A stretch of DNA of 64,000 nucleotides from VXYL01 sp963665195 (GTDB lineage: Bacteria > Pseudomonadota > Gammaproteobacteria > Pseudomonadales > Azotimanducaceae), in contig OY762070.1 of the NCBI GenBank assembly GCA_963665195.1, positions 1,054,001-1,118,000 of the forward strand, in the 5' to 3' direction. The stretch's first letter is position 1. Each line of letters begins with the position of its first letter. Positions 16,598-26,128 of this stretch are shown here, in pieces. Both the position numbers and the translations under genes were made by a program. Under the pieces are notes generated by a model that worked only from the letters and a program-made list of their open reading frames with translations, ran no database searches and was not told the DNA's origin.

Positions 16598-17992
16598 ATG
16601 ACCGAGTTCGTCGGACGACACAAGGAACTCCGGCTGCTGGCGCGGGCCGCGGACTCCCCCCACGCGCAGTTCATTCCCATCTACGGCCGGCGCCGCGTAG
16701 GCAAGAGCGAACTCACGCTGCGCTTCATGGCCGAACGGCCCGGCGTGTACTACCTGGGAAAGCAATCGCCTGCGGACCTCCAGGTCCGCGAGTTCCTCGC
16801 CGAGGCGGCTCGCACGCTCGGCATGCCCTTGCTGGCCGGACTGCGCATCGACGACTGGCGGCAGGCGCTGACCACCGTAGTCGAGCAGTGGAGCGCCAGC
16901 CATCCGGGCAGCAAACTGATCCTGGCACTCGACGAGTTCCAGTGGATCGCGGCCGCGAGCCCGGACATCATGTCCGAACTGCAGCACTGCTGGGATCGCC
17001 ACTGGAAGCCGGCCGGCAACGTCGTCCTGATCGTATGCGGCTCCTACATCGGGTTCATGGAGCGCGACGTGCTCGGCAAAGCGAGTCCGCTGTTCGGCAG
17101 GCGCACGGCGCAGATCCATCTGCAGCCGTTCGGCTACCAGGAAGCCGCCGCGTTCCACCCGCGCTGGTCCGTCGTCGATCAAGCCCGCGCATACTTCCTC
17201 GTCGGCGGAATTCCGCAGTACCTCCTTTGCCTCGACGACCGGCGTTCCATCGAGATCAACATTCGCGAGCAGATGCTCGAAGAGTTCGCCCCGCTCTTCC
17301 ACGAGCCGACCTTCCTGCTCCGCGAAGAACTGCGCGAAGTGGCGCCGTACCATGCGATCCTCTTCGCGATCGCCACCGGCGCTCCGACGATCCGCACCAT
17401 CGCCGAGAAGACCGGGCTGCCCGAGCGGAACCTGCATTACTACGTGCAGCAGCTAGCCGGCCTCGGCTACATCGAGCGTTCGTATCCGCTGACCGGCGCT
17501 CGCCCGAATCCGCGCCAACAACGCCTGCGCGTCGACGATCCGCTCCTCAAGTTCTACTTCCGTTTCGTATTCCCGAATACCAGCATCCTGCGCAGCGCCG
17601 GCACCGCGCGGGCCTTCACCGAACGAATCGCGCGCTCCCTCGACGCCTGGTTCGGCGCCCGCTTCGAGCAGCTCTGCCGCGAGGCCCTGCCGCTGATCTA
17701 CGCCCAAGAAGGCGTGGGCGCGGCCTTCGAGGTCGGCGAGTACTGGAGCGACGACGCGCAAATCGACCTCGTGGGCCTGCGCGACGACAACTGGACCGAT
17801 CTCGGCGAGTGCAAGTGGGGCAGCATCGGTTCGGCGCGCGCATTGACCGATGAACTGGAACGCAAGGTCGAACGCTATCCAAACACGCGCGGCGCAACCC
17901 TGGGTCGCCGGTATTTCGTCCGTCGCAAGCCGGCGACCAAGGCCGCAGCGCCCGGCTGGTACTCGCTCGAGGACCTCTACGCGCTGTCCTGA
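16598..17992 (+). CDS. AAA+ ATPase with DUF234 nuclease-like domain (archaeal ATPase family)
   Basis: A 464-residue protein. The N-terminal STAND/AAA module begins FVGRHKELRLLARA with Walker A YGRRRVGKSEL, Walker B LILALDEFQW and sensor CGSYIGFM. A winged-helix region (about residues 270-310: TIRTIAEKTGLPERNLHYYVQQL) follows. The C-terminal DUF234 region carries a PD-(D/E)XK-like core (AQIDLVGL then DLGECKWG). Such proteins are common in archaea and patchy in bacteria; their role, possibly in mobile DNA or defence, is unresolved. The preceding tandem repeat and unlike neighbours suggest lateral acquisition. Confidence 0.88.
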   Translation: MTEFVGRHKELRLLARAADSPHAQFIPIYGRRRVGKSELTLRFMAERPGVYYLGKQSPADLQVREFLAEAARTLGMPLLAGLRIDDWRQALTTVVEQWSASHPGSKLILALDEFQWIAAASPDIMSELQHCWDRHWKPAGNVVLIVCGSYIGFMERDVLGKASPLFGRRTAQIHLQPFGYQEAAAFHPRWSVVDQARAYFLVGGIPQYLLCLDDRRSIEINIREQMLEEFAPLFHEPTFLLREELREVAPYHAILFAIATGAPTIRTIAEKTGLPERNLHYYVQQLAGLGYIERSYPLTGARPNPRQQRLRVDDPLLKFYFRFVFPNTSILRSAGTARAFTERIARSLDAWFGARFEQLCREALPLIYAQEGVGAAFEVGEYWSDDAQIDLVGLRDDNWTDLGECKWGSIGSARALTDELERKVERYPNTRGATLGRRYFVRRKPATKAAAPGWYSLEDLYALS

Positions 17993-18011
17993 GTTTCCCG
18001 CCTCTTCGCGC

Positions 18012-19091
18012 TCAGTACCTGTCCATGACCTCGCGCCGAAACTCCGACAGGTTCTGGCGGGCCGTCGCCATCGGCTGAAGCAGCATGACCTCCTTCAGCC
18101 CGTTACGCTCTTTGCTGCGGAGCATGTCGACGATCTCGTCCGGCGTGCCGATGAGCGCGCCACTCGAACGCAGCATCTCGGCCGTGACGAATCGGCGTTC
18201 CTCGGCCAAGAGGTACGTGCAGTGGCCGCGGTGGACGACCTGACCGGCGCGTTCGCGGTGGACGTTCAAGCTGGCGACGAAGTCGCGGTACTGTTCCCAC
18301 ACTGGCCGAATCGCCTCCGGCACGACATCCTCGCTGCCGCGGAGCTGGACCGCCTCCCAAAGCCCGTGCAGACGCGCCGCGACCATGTGCCCGCAGGTGT
18401 CGATGACCCGCTCCGAGGCCAGCGACTCGCCGGGCCTGAGGACGCAGGCGTAGGTCAATTCCGCGGTGTGGAAGTCGTCCATGCCGCGCCCGCTGCGCTC
18501 GACACCGGCGCGAACGCGATCAAGGCTCGCGCCGAAGGCTTCCGCAGATTCCGCGCCGCCCGAGACGCGCCCGTCGCCGAACTCGCCCGCCGCCCGCAGC
18601 GCCAGCGGTCCGTTGGCCGCCACGTACATCGGGATGCGATGTTCGGTGTCCACGAAGCCGAGCTCCTTGTGGATGATCTCGATGGTGCGCGCCTCGCCGT
18701 TCAGCGTGAACTCCGTCTCCTCGCCGTCGAGCAGCGCCCGCACCACGCGCAAGTACTCGCGAAACGCCGGTGCCTTCATCGGATTGAAGTTCATCACCCG
18801 CATCGCCGTATGCCCGGTGCCGATGCCGAGGAAAACGCGCCCGGGCGCGATGCGGTTGATGGACGCGATGGAGTGCGCGGTCACCGGGGCGATGCGCGTG
18901 CCGGCGATGGCGACGCCGGTGCCGAGGCGGATCCGGGAGGTGTGATGGGCCGCCAAGGCGAGCACCGCGTAGCAATCCGACCAGATCATCTGCGAGTCCG
19001 GCACCCAGCCGTGGTCGTAGCCCTCGTTCTCCGCGTGGACGAGGAGCTGCCAGTCGCTGATATTCGTCGCGACGCAGACGCCGAATTTCAT
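18012..19091 (-). CDS. LLM class flavin-dependent oxidoreductase
   Basis: A 359-residue luciferase-like monooxygenase family protein (TIM barrel). Typical landmarks are MKFGVCVATN, IRLGTGVAIAGTRIAPVTAHSIASIN, APGRVFLGIGTGHTAMR and the late ALIGTPDEIVDML. Members use FMN or F420; which one applies here cannot be read. It is the last of four same-strand genes (19091 back to 22439) separated by 36, 38 and 133 bp. The repeated paralogs suggest a catabolic or redox pathway with several related steps. It converges on the DUF234 ATPase gene with a 19-bp gap. Confidence 0.87.
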   Translation of the reverse strand: MKFGVCVATNISDWQLLVHAENEGYDHGWVPDSQMIWSDCYAVLALAAHHTSRIRLGTGVAIAGTRIAPVTAHSIASINRIAPGRVFLGIGTGHTAMRVMNFNPMKAPAFREYLRVVRALLDGEETEFTLNGEARTIEIIHKELGFVDTEHRIPMYVAANGPLALRAAGEFGDGRVSGGAESAEAFGASLDRVRAGVERSGRGMDDFHTAELTYACVLRPGESLASERVIDTCGHMVAARLHGLWEAVQLRGSEDVVPEAIRPVWEQYRDFVASLNVHRERAGQVVHRGHCTYLLAEERRFVTAEMLRSSGALIGTPDEIVDMLRSKERNGLKEVMLLQPMATARQNLSEFRREVMDRY

Positions 19092-19127
19092 GGCCGCGTC
19101 CCCGCCCCGCTCGCCAAGGCGTCCGCG

Positions 19128-20357
19128 CTAGCTGGCCTTGGCCTTCACCGGCGCGGACAGCGCGGTCTTGGCGGGTCCGGCGGCCGCCGCTGCGGCCATC
19201 GCTTCCCGCGCCCGCTCGTTCTCGTTGATCTTGCTCATGATCGCGGCGCCGGCGCGCATCCAGGTATCGCGGTTCTCGATCACGAACTTGTTGGATTCGC
19301 GGAAGTTGTCCAGCATCCCGTTCACTTCCGGGATGACGTAGCGGGCCACCAGATCCCAGCTGTTGAGCGTGTCGGCGCGATTCGCCCAGTCGTGAACGAA
19401 GCCGATGGCCGTGCCGAAGCCGCCGGTGACTTCGAGCATCTTCTCGATGCGCTCCACCAAGTCGTCCGGCGTGCCGATCACCGCCACGCTGTCCTTGCTG
19501 AAGGCGGTGATGTCCACGGCCTCGTCCGGCGTCTTGAAGATGGTGCCTTCGCCCGCCGCCAGGGTGCCGACGGTGTAGTCGTTGTTGTGCCGGAAGAGGC
19601 CCTCGCGGGCCTGTTCCCGCGCCTTGTCGCGGGTCTCGGCGATGTGCCAGCTCATGACGATGCGCCAGTCGCGCCGATCAACGGTGCGGTCGTGCTTGGC
19701 GGCGGACTCCTCGGCGAAGCTCCATTGCAGCGGCAGCGCTTGCAGCCCGGCCTTGGTGGTGGAGCCGATGGAGAGCACTCCCGCGCCGTGCTTGCCGGCC
19801 AGCGTCATGCCGGACGGGCTCACCATGGACGCCACCGCGAACTCCATGTCCCGCTGCAGCGGCAAGAGCTGCAGCTTCGCCTCGTTCAGCTTGAACCACT
19901 CGCACTCGTAGCTGAACCGTTCGCCGCCGGCGAAGAGGCGCCGGATGATGCCCATGGCCTCGTCCTGGCGGTCGCGCAGCAGCATCGGATCGATGCCCAT
20001 GGTGTGGGCATCCGAAGGCAGCGCGCCGGGACCTGAGCCGAAGATCAGCCGCCCGCCGCTCTGGTGGTCGAGCTGCGCAAGCCGCTGCGCGACCATGAAC
20101 GGATGGTGGTACGGCAGCGACACCACGCCGGTGCCGAGGCGAATGCGGTGCGTGCGCTCGGCAGCGGCCGCCAGGAAGAGCTCCGGCGAGGCGATCACCT
20201 CCCAACCCGTCGAGTGGTGCTCGCCGCACCAGAACTCGTCGAAGCCGAGGCGGTCCATGTGTTCGACCAGGTCCAGGTCGCTGCGCAGTTGCAGGGTGGG
20301 GTTCTCGCCGATGGGGTGGTGCGGGGCCAGGAACGCCCCGAAACGGATGTCGCGCAT
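19128..20357 (-). CDS. LLM class flavin-dependent oxidoreductase, luciferase alpha-like
   Basis: A 409-residue protein close to bacterial luciferase-type monooxygenases: GAFLAPHHPIGENP, FDEFWCGEHHSTGWEVIASP, IRLGTGVVSLPYHHPFMVAQR and GRLIFGSGPGALPSDA. It most likely uses reduced FMN and O2 to oxidise an organic substrate. The Ala/Lys-rich tail (final 25 residues) is an extension beyond the barrel. The ATG at 20357 is chosen because homology begins at once and a GAGGTCACTC stretch precedes it. It is the third gene of the four-gene LLM operon. Confidence 0.87.
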   Translation of the reverse strand: MRDIRFGAFLAPHHPIGENPTLQLRSDLDLVEHMDRLGFDEFWCGEHHSTGWEVIASPELFLAAAAERTHRIRLGTGVVSLPYHHPFMVAQRLAQLDHQSGGRLIFGSGPGALPSDAHTMGIDPMLLRDRQDEAMGIIRRLFAGGERFSYECEWFKLNEAKLQLLPLQRDMEFAVASMVSPSGMTLAGKHGAGVLSIGSTTKAGLQALPLQWSFAEESAAKHDRTVDRRDWRIVMSWHIAETRDKAREQAREGLFRHNNDYTVGTLAAGEGTIFKTPDEAVDITAFSKDSVAVIGTPDDLVERIEKMLEVTGGFGTAIGFVHDWANRADTLNSWDLVARYVIPEVNGMLDNFRESNKFVIENRDTWMRAGAAIMSKINENERAREAMAAAAAAGPAKTALSAPVKAKAS

Positions 20358-20395
20358 GAGAGTGACCTCGTAATGTGTTCGCGGGGTGGGTGGCC

Positions 20396-21400
20396 TTACA
20401 GAAGCTCTTCGGCCATGAAGCGGAGCGTCTCGGGATCGCCCGAGCCGACGTTCAGCATCGTCACCGGGCTCTCCTTCCATGCCGCTAGGCGTTCCCTGAT
20501 GCGCTCCTTCGGTCCCACCAGGGAGATTTCGTCGCAGAGCTGATCCGGCACCGCGGCGATGGCCTGATCCCGACGCCCGGAGAGGAACAGCTCCTGGATG
20601 TGGTCGGCCTCGGCACCGAAGCCCATGCGGCTGACGTGGTCCTTGTGGACGTTGAAGCTCTTGGCGCCCATGCCGCCGACGTAGAAGCCGACGTTCTGCT
20701 TGATCTGCATGAGCGCCCGGTCCACGTCGTCGTCGATGATGACGGGCACCGAGGCGGCGATCTCGAAGTCCTTGGTGCGGATCGCCATGGCGTCCTTGTA
20801 CATGTCCATCATCCGGTATGGGGAGAGGAACATGGGGATCCAGCCGTCGCAGAGTTCCGCGCCAAGGGCCACGTTCTTCGGGCCTTCGGCGCCCAGATAG
20901 ACGGGGATGTGCTCGCGCACAGGGTGAAGGATGAGCTTGAGCGGCTTGCCGAGGCCCGTGCCGCCCGCCAGCGGCAGCTGGTAGTGCTTGCCGTCGAACG
21001 ACACCGGCTTGTCGCGCGCCACGATCTGCCGAAAGATGGCGATCCACTCCCGGGTGCGGGCCAAGGGCTTCGGATACGGCTGCCCGTACCAGCCCTCCAC
21101 CACCTGCGGCCCGGAGACGCCGATGCCGAGGATCAGCCGCCCGTTCGAGAGGTAGTCGAGCGCCACGGCGTGCATGGCGGCGCTCGCCGGGGTGCGCGCC
21201 GAGATCTGCATGATCGACGTGCCGAGGTTGATGCGCTCGGTGTTGGCGCCGATCCAGGTGAGCGGCGTGAAGCAGTCCGCGCCGTAGATCTCCGGCGCCC
21301 AGATGGTGTCGTAGCCGAGCGACTCGGCTTCCCTGGCAAGCGCCACGATGCGCTCGCCGCCCGGCGGTCCGAAGGCGCCGATCCCCATTCCCAGCTTCAT
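20396..21400 (-). CDS. LLM class oxidoreductase, F420-dependent-type
   Basis: A 334-residue LLM protein resembling the methylene-tetrahydromethanopterin-reductase/F420 branch: MKLGMGIGAFGPPGGERIVA, IWAPEIYGADCFTPLTWIGA, INLGTSIMQISARTPASAAM and GRLILGIGVSGPQVVEGWYG. That last motif is characteristic of F420-associated members, but F420 usage in this organism is not shown. The ATG at 21400 has GGGGAGAG 3 bp upstream, which decides the start over the longer open frame. It is the second gene in the LLM operon. Confidence 0.87.
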   Translation of the reverse strand: MKLGMGIGAFGPPGGERIVALAREAESLGYDTIWAPEIYGADCFTPLTWIGANTERINLGTSIMQISARTPASAAMHAVALDYLSNGRLILGIGVSGPQVVEGWYGQPYPKPLARTREWIAIFRQIVARDKPVSFDGKHYQLPLAGGTGLGKPLKLILHPVREHIPVYLGAEGPKNVALGAELCDGWIPMFLSPYRMMDMYKDAMAIRTKDFEIAASVPVIIDDDVDRALMQIKQNVGFYVGGMGAKSFNVHKDHVSRMGFGAEADHIQELFLSGRRDQAIAAVPDQLCDEISLVGPKERIRERLAAWKESPVTMLNVGSGDPETLRFMAEELL

Positions 21401-21533
21401 GGACTCTCCCCGATGCACCCGTGAGCCAAACGGCAAGCTTACACGAGACGAGCGACCGCAAGCCTTGGCGGACGCGCCAGCCGGCACGCCGCGGCCGGCG
21501 CATGCATCGGACGAAGGTATCGAAGCGGCAGTC

Positions 21534-22439
21534 CTACTGCGGACGGACCCTTGCGGCGCTCATCTCCTCGAAGAGCTCCATGATCTTCCACAGTTCCTTC
21601 TCTGCCCATCCGCGCGCCAAGCCGGCCACGAAGGGCTGCGCGGCCGCCGAGCCCACGGCCAGTGGCACGTCGAGCCCCTGCGCCAACTCGACCGCCAGCT
21701 TCATGTCTTTGGCGATGGTGTGGAGCCCCATCTCGGCAACCCGTCCTGGCGCCGGTTCGGGGCTGCGGGTGGCGATGCGATCGGCCATCGAACGGAACAT
21801 CGGGCTGCCGCCGCTGCTTGCCCCGATCACCTCCTGCAACGTCTCCACGGCAAGCCCCGCCTTCACGCCCAAGGCAAGCGCTTCCATGCTCGCGACCATG
21901 CTGACGCCGGCCAGAAGGTTGTTGACGATCTTCACGGTCGCCCCGGCGCCGCTGCCGCCGACATGGAAGACCTTGCCGCCGAACGCCTGCAGCACCGGCA
22001 TGGCCCGATTCAGCGCCGCGGCGTCGCCGCCCACCATCACCGACAGCGTGCCTTGGCGGCGCTGCTCGAGGCCGCCGCTTACCGGCGCATCCAGCACGGC
22101 GACGCCCTTCTCCGCCGCTCGCCCGACGATGCGGCGGACGACATCCGGGCCGATCGTGCTGAGTTCGATGTAGATGTCGCCGGCCTCGGCGCCCGCCAGG
22201 ACGCCATCGCTGCCCAAAGCGACATCCAGGCTCGCTGCGTTGGACGGCAGGGAAGCCAGCACGATGTCCGATGCCGCCGCCACCTCTGCGGCGCTCCCGG
22301 CGACCCCGGCCCCCTGCTCGCGCAGTTCGCGCACGGGCTGGTCGCGCAAGTCGTGGACGGTCAGCTCGAAGCCCGCCCGCGCGACATTGATGGCCATGGG
22401 CTTGCCGATGCCGCCAAGACCGATGAATCCCACTCTCAC
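21534..22439 (-). CDS. NAD(P)-dependent 3-hydroxyisobutyrate-dehydrogenase-like enzyme
   Basis: A 301-residue beta-hydroxyacid dehydrogenase. It has the N-terminal dinucleotide fold GFIGLGGIGKPMAINVARAG, the substrate-binding DAPVSGG, the catalytic Lys region GAGATVKIVNNLL and the KDMKLAVELA helix. It oxidises a 3-hydroxy acid, such as 3-hydroxyisobutyrate, glycerate or glutarate semialdehyde in known relatives. It appears to lead the operon with three LLM oxidoreductases, which suggests it acts on a product of the same pathway. A TATAGT element is present upstream on the minus strand. Confidence 0.88.
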   Translation of the reverse strand: MRVGFIGLGGIGKPMAINVARAGFELTVHDLRDQPVRELREQGAGVAGSAAEVAAASDIVLASLPSNAASLDVALGSDGVLAGAEAGDIYIELSTIGPDVVRRIVGRAAEKGVAVLDAPVSGGLEQRRQGTLSVMVGGDAAALNRAMPVLQAFGGKVFHVGGSGAGATVKIVNNLLAGVSMVASMEALALGVKAGLAVETLQEVIGASSGGSPMFRSMADRIATRSPEPAPGRVAEMGLHTIAKDMKLAVELAQGLDVPLAVGSAAAQPFVAGLARGWAEKELWKIMELFEEMSAARVRPQ

Positions 22440-22476
22440 TGGCTTCTCCCTTGCGTGCCCCTAGCACTGCCTGCTG

Positions 22477-22482
22477 ACTATA
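22477..22482 (-). promoter_or_regulatory. Candidate -10 element for the LLM operon
   Basis: TATAGT on the minus strand, 37 bp before the ATG at 22439, in the context GCGTATAGTC. A near-identical context precedes the SDR gene at 7083. Confidence 0.35.
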
Positions 22483-22653
22483 CGCATGGCCACATACACC
22501 AACTGGGTCGACGGCAATGCGAACCGCAGGGCTGCATTCAGGCGCAGATGCGAAATCGCGCTGGAAATCGCCGCCGGAAGCCGCTATGGTCGCACTTTCA
22601 CGCTCGCACGCCGCACGAGGTACGCCTTGAGTCGCCTGTTTGGCGCCACCCGC

Positions 22654-25110
22654 ATGAGCCGCCTAGTCGGCGGCGCCTGCATCACAACGACGGCGGCGCT
22701 CTGCTCGTTCGCCGCGTTGCCAACCGCCGCCAACGCGAGCGCGGCCGAGGCCCCCGACGCCGTCGCCATCATCGGCGACGGGCGCATCCCCCTCACCCGT
22801 CGCGACGACTACGTGCGCCGGGACTTCAGCGACACCGCCTCGCGCATCCGCATCGACGGCAAGCTGGACGAACCCGCCTGGCATGGGCTCGAGGTATTCG
22901 AGGACTTTCGGCTGATCGACCCCGACACGCTGGAGCCCGGCGCCCTGCCCACGCGGGTGCGGATGTTCTATACCGGGCGCGGCTTCTACCTAGGCGCCGA
23001 GATGGTGCAGGACGCCGACACCCTCGTCGAGCACCTCACCGGGCGCGACCAGGGCTATCTCAACCGCGACTACTTCTCCATCAGCCTCGACACCTCCGGC
23101 GAGGGCCGCTACGGATTCTGGTTCCAGCTCAATCTCGGCAACAGCGTCTCCGACGGCACGCTGCTGCCGGCGCGCAACTACAGCACGAGCTGGGACGGTG
23201 CCTGGCGCGGCGCCACGGCGCGCACCGAAGACGGCTGGACGGCGGAGTTCTACATTCCATGGTCCGTGGTCAACATCCCGCCGCAGGACGGCGTGCGCAC
23301 CATCGGCCTGTTCGCGCAGCGCAATGTCGCCCACGCCGACGAGCGCTACGCCTGGCCGCCGCTACCTTGGACGCAGCCGAAGTTCATGTCCGAGTTCCAG
23401 AGCCTCGGCCTCGCGGATGTGAGCCCCAAGCAGCAATACAGCGTCACGCCCTACATCTCGGCGAGCTACGATCGCTTCCGCCAAGGCGACATCGAGCCCA
23501 AGGCGGGAGTGGACCTCTTCTGGCGGCCGGCGACCGGGATGCAGTTCGCCGCGACATTGAATCCGGACTTCGGCAACGTGGAAGCGGACGACGTGGTGGT
23601 GAACCTTTCCAACTACGAGACGTTCTTCCCGGAGAAGCGCCTATTCTTCCAAGAGGGACAGGAGGTGTTCACCACGAGCGGCCGGATGCAGGGCGGGGCA
23701 ACCATGCTGCACACCCGGCGCATGGGTGCGCCGGCGGTGCGCCCCGAGGTGCCGGAAGGCGCACGCCTCGATGCCGCGGATCTGCGTCGTCCCGCAGCCC
23801 TGCTCGGAGCGGTCAAGGCCACGGGACAAGCGGGCTCCTTCCGCTACGGCTTCCTCGGCGTCGCCGAGGACGATGCCCGCTTCGACGCCTACGACGGCGA
23901 TACGCACATGGTGCTCGGCCAGGATGGGCGCGACTTCGGAGCGCTTCGGATGCTCTACGAGCACAGCAACGGCGGCTACAAGGCGCTCGGCTTCATGTCC
24001 ACGGCCATGCGCCATCCGACGCGCACTGCGGCCGTGAATGCCATGGACGGCCAGTACATCAGCACCAACGGCCGTCTGCGCGCCAGTTCGCAGTTCATCG
24101 CCTCGGACGTCGACGGCAGCGCCGAAGACGGCGTGGGCGGCTTCGTGGATCTCAGCTATTCCCCGCGCCAAGGGCTTTCCCACTACTTTTCCCTCGATGC
24201 CTTCGACGACAGCATCCAGCTCAACGACATGGGCTATATGCGCCGCAACGACTATCGTGAGGTGCGCTACCGGATGCGGCTCTCCAGCCCGCGCTTCAAG
24301 CGCTTCCGGGACACCCGCACCTACGTCCGCGTCGACCGCATGTGGAACACCGAGGGCAAGGTGATCGGCACGCGGTACGGCGTTGATCAGCGGCTGGTGC
24401 TCAACAACCTGTCGCAGATTCGATTCAGCGGCGAGTTGCAGCCGAGCCACTACGACGACCGCGGCAGCTTCGGGCATGGCGCGTTCCGGGTGGCGGATAC
24501 GTGGGAGGCCGAACTGCGCTACTACTCGGACAGCTCGCGGCGCTTCGCCTACTCCGTGCGCCAGCGCTGGCGGGCTGAGGAGACCGGCGAGGGCATCTAC
24601 CAGCGCACCCAGGGCACCTTCCGCTGGCGACCGACGGACCGCATGACGATGGGCCTCGGCATCAACTACGTGGACCGCGAGAACTGGCTGCTGCACCAGT
24701 CGAAGGGCGCGTTCACCGCCTTCCAAGCGGACCAACTGATGCCGAACTTCGACCTATCGTACTTCTTCACCGCCCGCCAGCAACTGCGCATGGCCTTCCA
24801 ATGGGTGGCCATCAAGGCCGAGGAGCAGAGCTTCTACCGGCTGGGCGAGAAGCAGGGCGAACTGGTGCCGGTGGCGAAGGACGCTTTGGCGGCACCGGAC
24901 GACTTCGCGATCTCGCGCATGAACCTGCAAGTGCGCTACCGCTGGGAACTGGCGCCGCTGTCGGACCTCTTCGTGGTGTACACGAACAACGCCGGGATGC
25001 CGTTCGCGGAGACCGCCGGCAAGGACTTCGTGGATCTACTGACGGACACTTTCGACAACACCACCGGCGAGAACCTGGTGCTGAAGTTCCGCTACCGCTT
25101 CGGGAGTTGA
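22654..25110 (+). CDS. DUF5916-type outer-membrane protein with CBM9-like domain
   Basis: An 818-residue exported protein. After a signal peptide (LVGGACITTTAALCSFAALP) there is a CBM9-like beta-sandwich at roughly 60-230 (ASRIRIDGKLDEPAWHGLEVF ... TAEFYIPWSVV). The larger C-terminal part contains FGNVEADDVVVNLSNYETF and FFPEKRLFFQEGQEVF, both typical of DUF5916. It then shows alternating-residue strands ending LVLKFRYRFGS, with an aromatic near-terminal pattern expected of an outer-membrane barrel. The function is unknown; relatives often lie near peptidase or transporter genes. The ATG at 22654 is chosen because it begins the signal peptide, although the frame is open from 22486. Confidence 0.82.
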   Translation: MSRLVGGACITTTAALCSFAALPTAANASAAEAPDAVAIIGDGRIPLTRRDDYVRRDFSDTASRIRIDGKLDEPAWHGLEVFEDFRLIDPDTLEPGALPTRVRMFYTGRGFYLGAEMVQDADTLVEHLTGRDQGYLNRDYFSISLDTSGEGRYGFWFQLNLGNSVSDGTLLPARNYSTSWDGAWRGATARTEDGWTAEFYIPWSVVNIPPQDGVRTIGLFAQRNVAHADERYAWPPLPWTQPKFMSEFQSLGLADVSPKQQYSVTPYISASYDRFRQGDIEPKAGVDLFWRPATGMQFAATLNPDFGNVEADDVVVNLSNYETFFPEKRLFFQEGQEVFTTSGRMQGGATMLHTRRMGAPAVRPEVPEGARLDAADLRRPAALLGAVKATGQAGSFRYGFLGVAEDDARFDAYDGDTHMVLGQDGRDFGALRMLYEHSNGGYKALGFMSTAMRHPTRTAAVNAMDGQYISTNGRLRASSQFIASDVDGSAEDGVGGFVDLSYSPRQGLSHYFSLDAFDDSIQLNDMGYMRRNDYREVRYRMRLSSPRFKRFRDTRTYVRVDRMWNTEGKVIGTRYGVDQRLVLNNLSQIRFSGELQPSHYDDRGSFGHGAFRVADTWEAELRYYSDSSRRFAYSVRQRWRAEETGEGIYQRTQGTFRWRPTDRMTMGLGINYVDRENWLLHQSKGAFTAFQADQLMPNFDLSYFFTARQQLRMAFQWVAIKAEEQSFYRLGEKQGELVPVAKDALAAPDDFAISRMNLQVRYRWELAPLSDLFVVYTNNAGMPFAETAGKDFVDLLTDTFDNTTGENLVLKFRYRFGS

Positions 25111-25116
25111 ACCATC

Positions 25117-25533
25117 GTGGCGCTGGCCTTCGACCATATCCACCTCATCAGCCAGGACCCGCAGGCCGCAGCGGCTTGGTATCGGGACATCCTCGGTGGC
25201 GAGATCGTCGCCGACTACGAGCTGCGCGATGCGCCGCAGATCAACATTCGCCTCGGCGGCATGACGGTCATCATCCGCGGTCGCAGGCCGGGCGAGGAGC
25301 CGGTATCGACGCGCCCCATGGAGGACTTCGACCGCTATTCGAGCCACAACGAGTGGGGCACCGATCACTTCGGCTACACCTACCACGGGGACCTGCAAGC
25401 GTTCTGCGAAGAGCTTCGCGCCAAGGGCGCCAGCTTCGCCGTGGAGCCGTGGGAGTTCTCGCCGGGTTCGCTGCTCTGCTACTTGGCCGCGCCGGACGGC
25501 GTCAGCATCGAACTGGTGCAGGCGCGCACCTAG
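25117..25533 (+). CDS. VOC family protein (glyoxalase/bleomycin resistance fold)
   Basis: A 138-residue single VOC domain. Metal-ligand positions are seen in FDHIHLISQDP (His), TDHFGYTY (His) and GVSIELVQ (Glu). VOC proteins isomerise, cleave or bind small molecules using a divalent metal; the substrate is unknown. It starts at a GTG 6 bp after the DUF5916 gene, so the two are probably cotranscribed. Confidence 0.85.
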   Translation: MALAFDHIHLISQDPQAAAAWYRDILGGEIVADYELRDAPQINIRLGGMTVIIRGRRPGEEPVSTRPMEDFDRYSSHNEWGTDHFGYTYHGDLQAFCEELRAKGASFAVEPWEFSPGSLLCYLAAPDGVSIELVQART

Positions 25534-25557
25534 GGCCCTTTCGCACTCCGCCAGAAC

Positions 25558-26085
25558 ATGCTCTTGGACGCGGGCCATTGGCAGGGGCGCGGCTCGTTTC
25601 GGGCGTGCGATCAGTCCTTGGGCGTGCAGGTAGGCGCCAGCATCGACATCGCCGACGACGTGCAGGGCACGCCGGGCCTGCTCATCAATGCGCAGCTCGA
25701 CATCGCGAGCGGCGACGACGGCGACGGCCCAGCGATGCTGGTATGGATCGTGCCCGACGAGAACGGCACCTACACGGTGACGGTGAAGTGCGGCGAGTTG
25801 GGCGTGCAAGGCACGGCCAAGCTCGACAGCGAGCCGCATCTGGCATTGCTGTGGTCCGAAGACGGCAACGCGCACGTGGCCTGCACGCTGTTCGCACTGC
25901 CGGAGAAGCACGGGCTGCGCGGCTTCGCCCGCATCGGCGCGACCACCTGGACCTGGGAACTGGCGTTGGAGCCGACCGGACGGCGGATCCGGCGAGGACC
26001 GACGCTGGCCCGGACGCGCAGCAGCGAAGGCGCCGGCCGCGGGCACGGGAAAGTGGTGTCGCTCCTGGACCGGCTGCGGCGCTGA
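25558..26085 (+). CDS. Uncharacterised soluble protein, 175 residues
   Basis: No family recognised. Residues 1-145 look like a beta-rich domain with regularly spaced strands (for example HLALLWSEDGNAHVACTLF and TWTWELALEP), resembling a lipocalin-like or sandwich fold. The last 30 residues are a basic, probably disordered tail (GRRIRRGPTLARTRSSEG). There is no signal peptide. It lies 24 bp after the VOC gene on the same strand and probably belongs to the same transcript. Third-base GC bias supports coding. Confidence 0.6.
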   Translation: MLLDAGHWQGRGSFRACDQSLGVQVGASIDIADDVQGTPGLLINAQLDIASGDDGDGPAMLVWIVPDENGTYTVTVKCGELGVQGTAKLDSEPHLALLWSEDGNAHVACTLFALPEKHGLRGFARIGATTWTWELALEPTGRRIRRGPTLARTRSSEGAGRGHGKVVSLLDRLRR

Positions 26086-26128
26086 GCGCCGATTGCCGAG
26101 CCGCAACGGTTGGCTTACGCTTTCGCGC

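Noticed and set aside
22486..22653. An upstream start for the DUF5916 gene
   Set aside because: It would place 56 Arg-rich residues before a normal signal peptide; the ATG at 22654 gives proper export.
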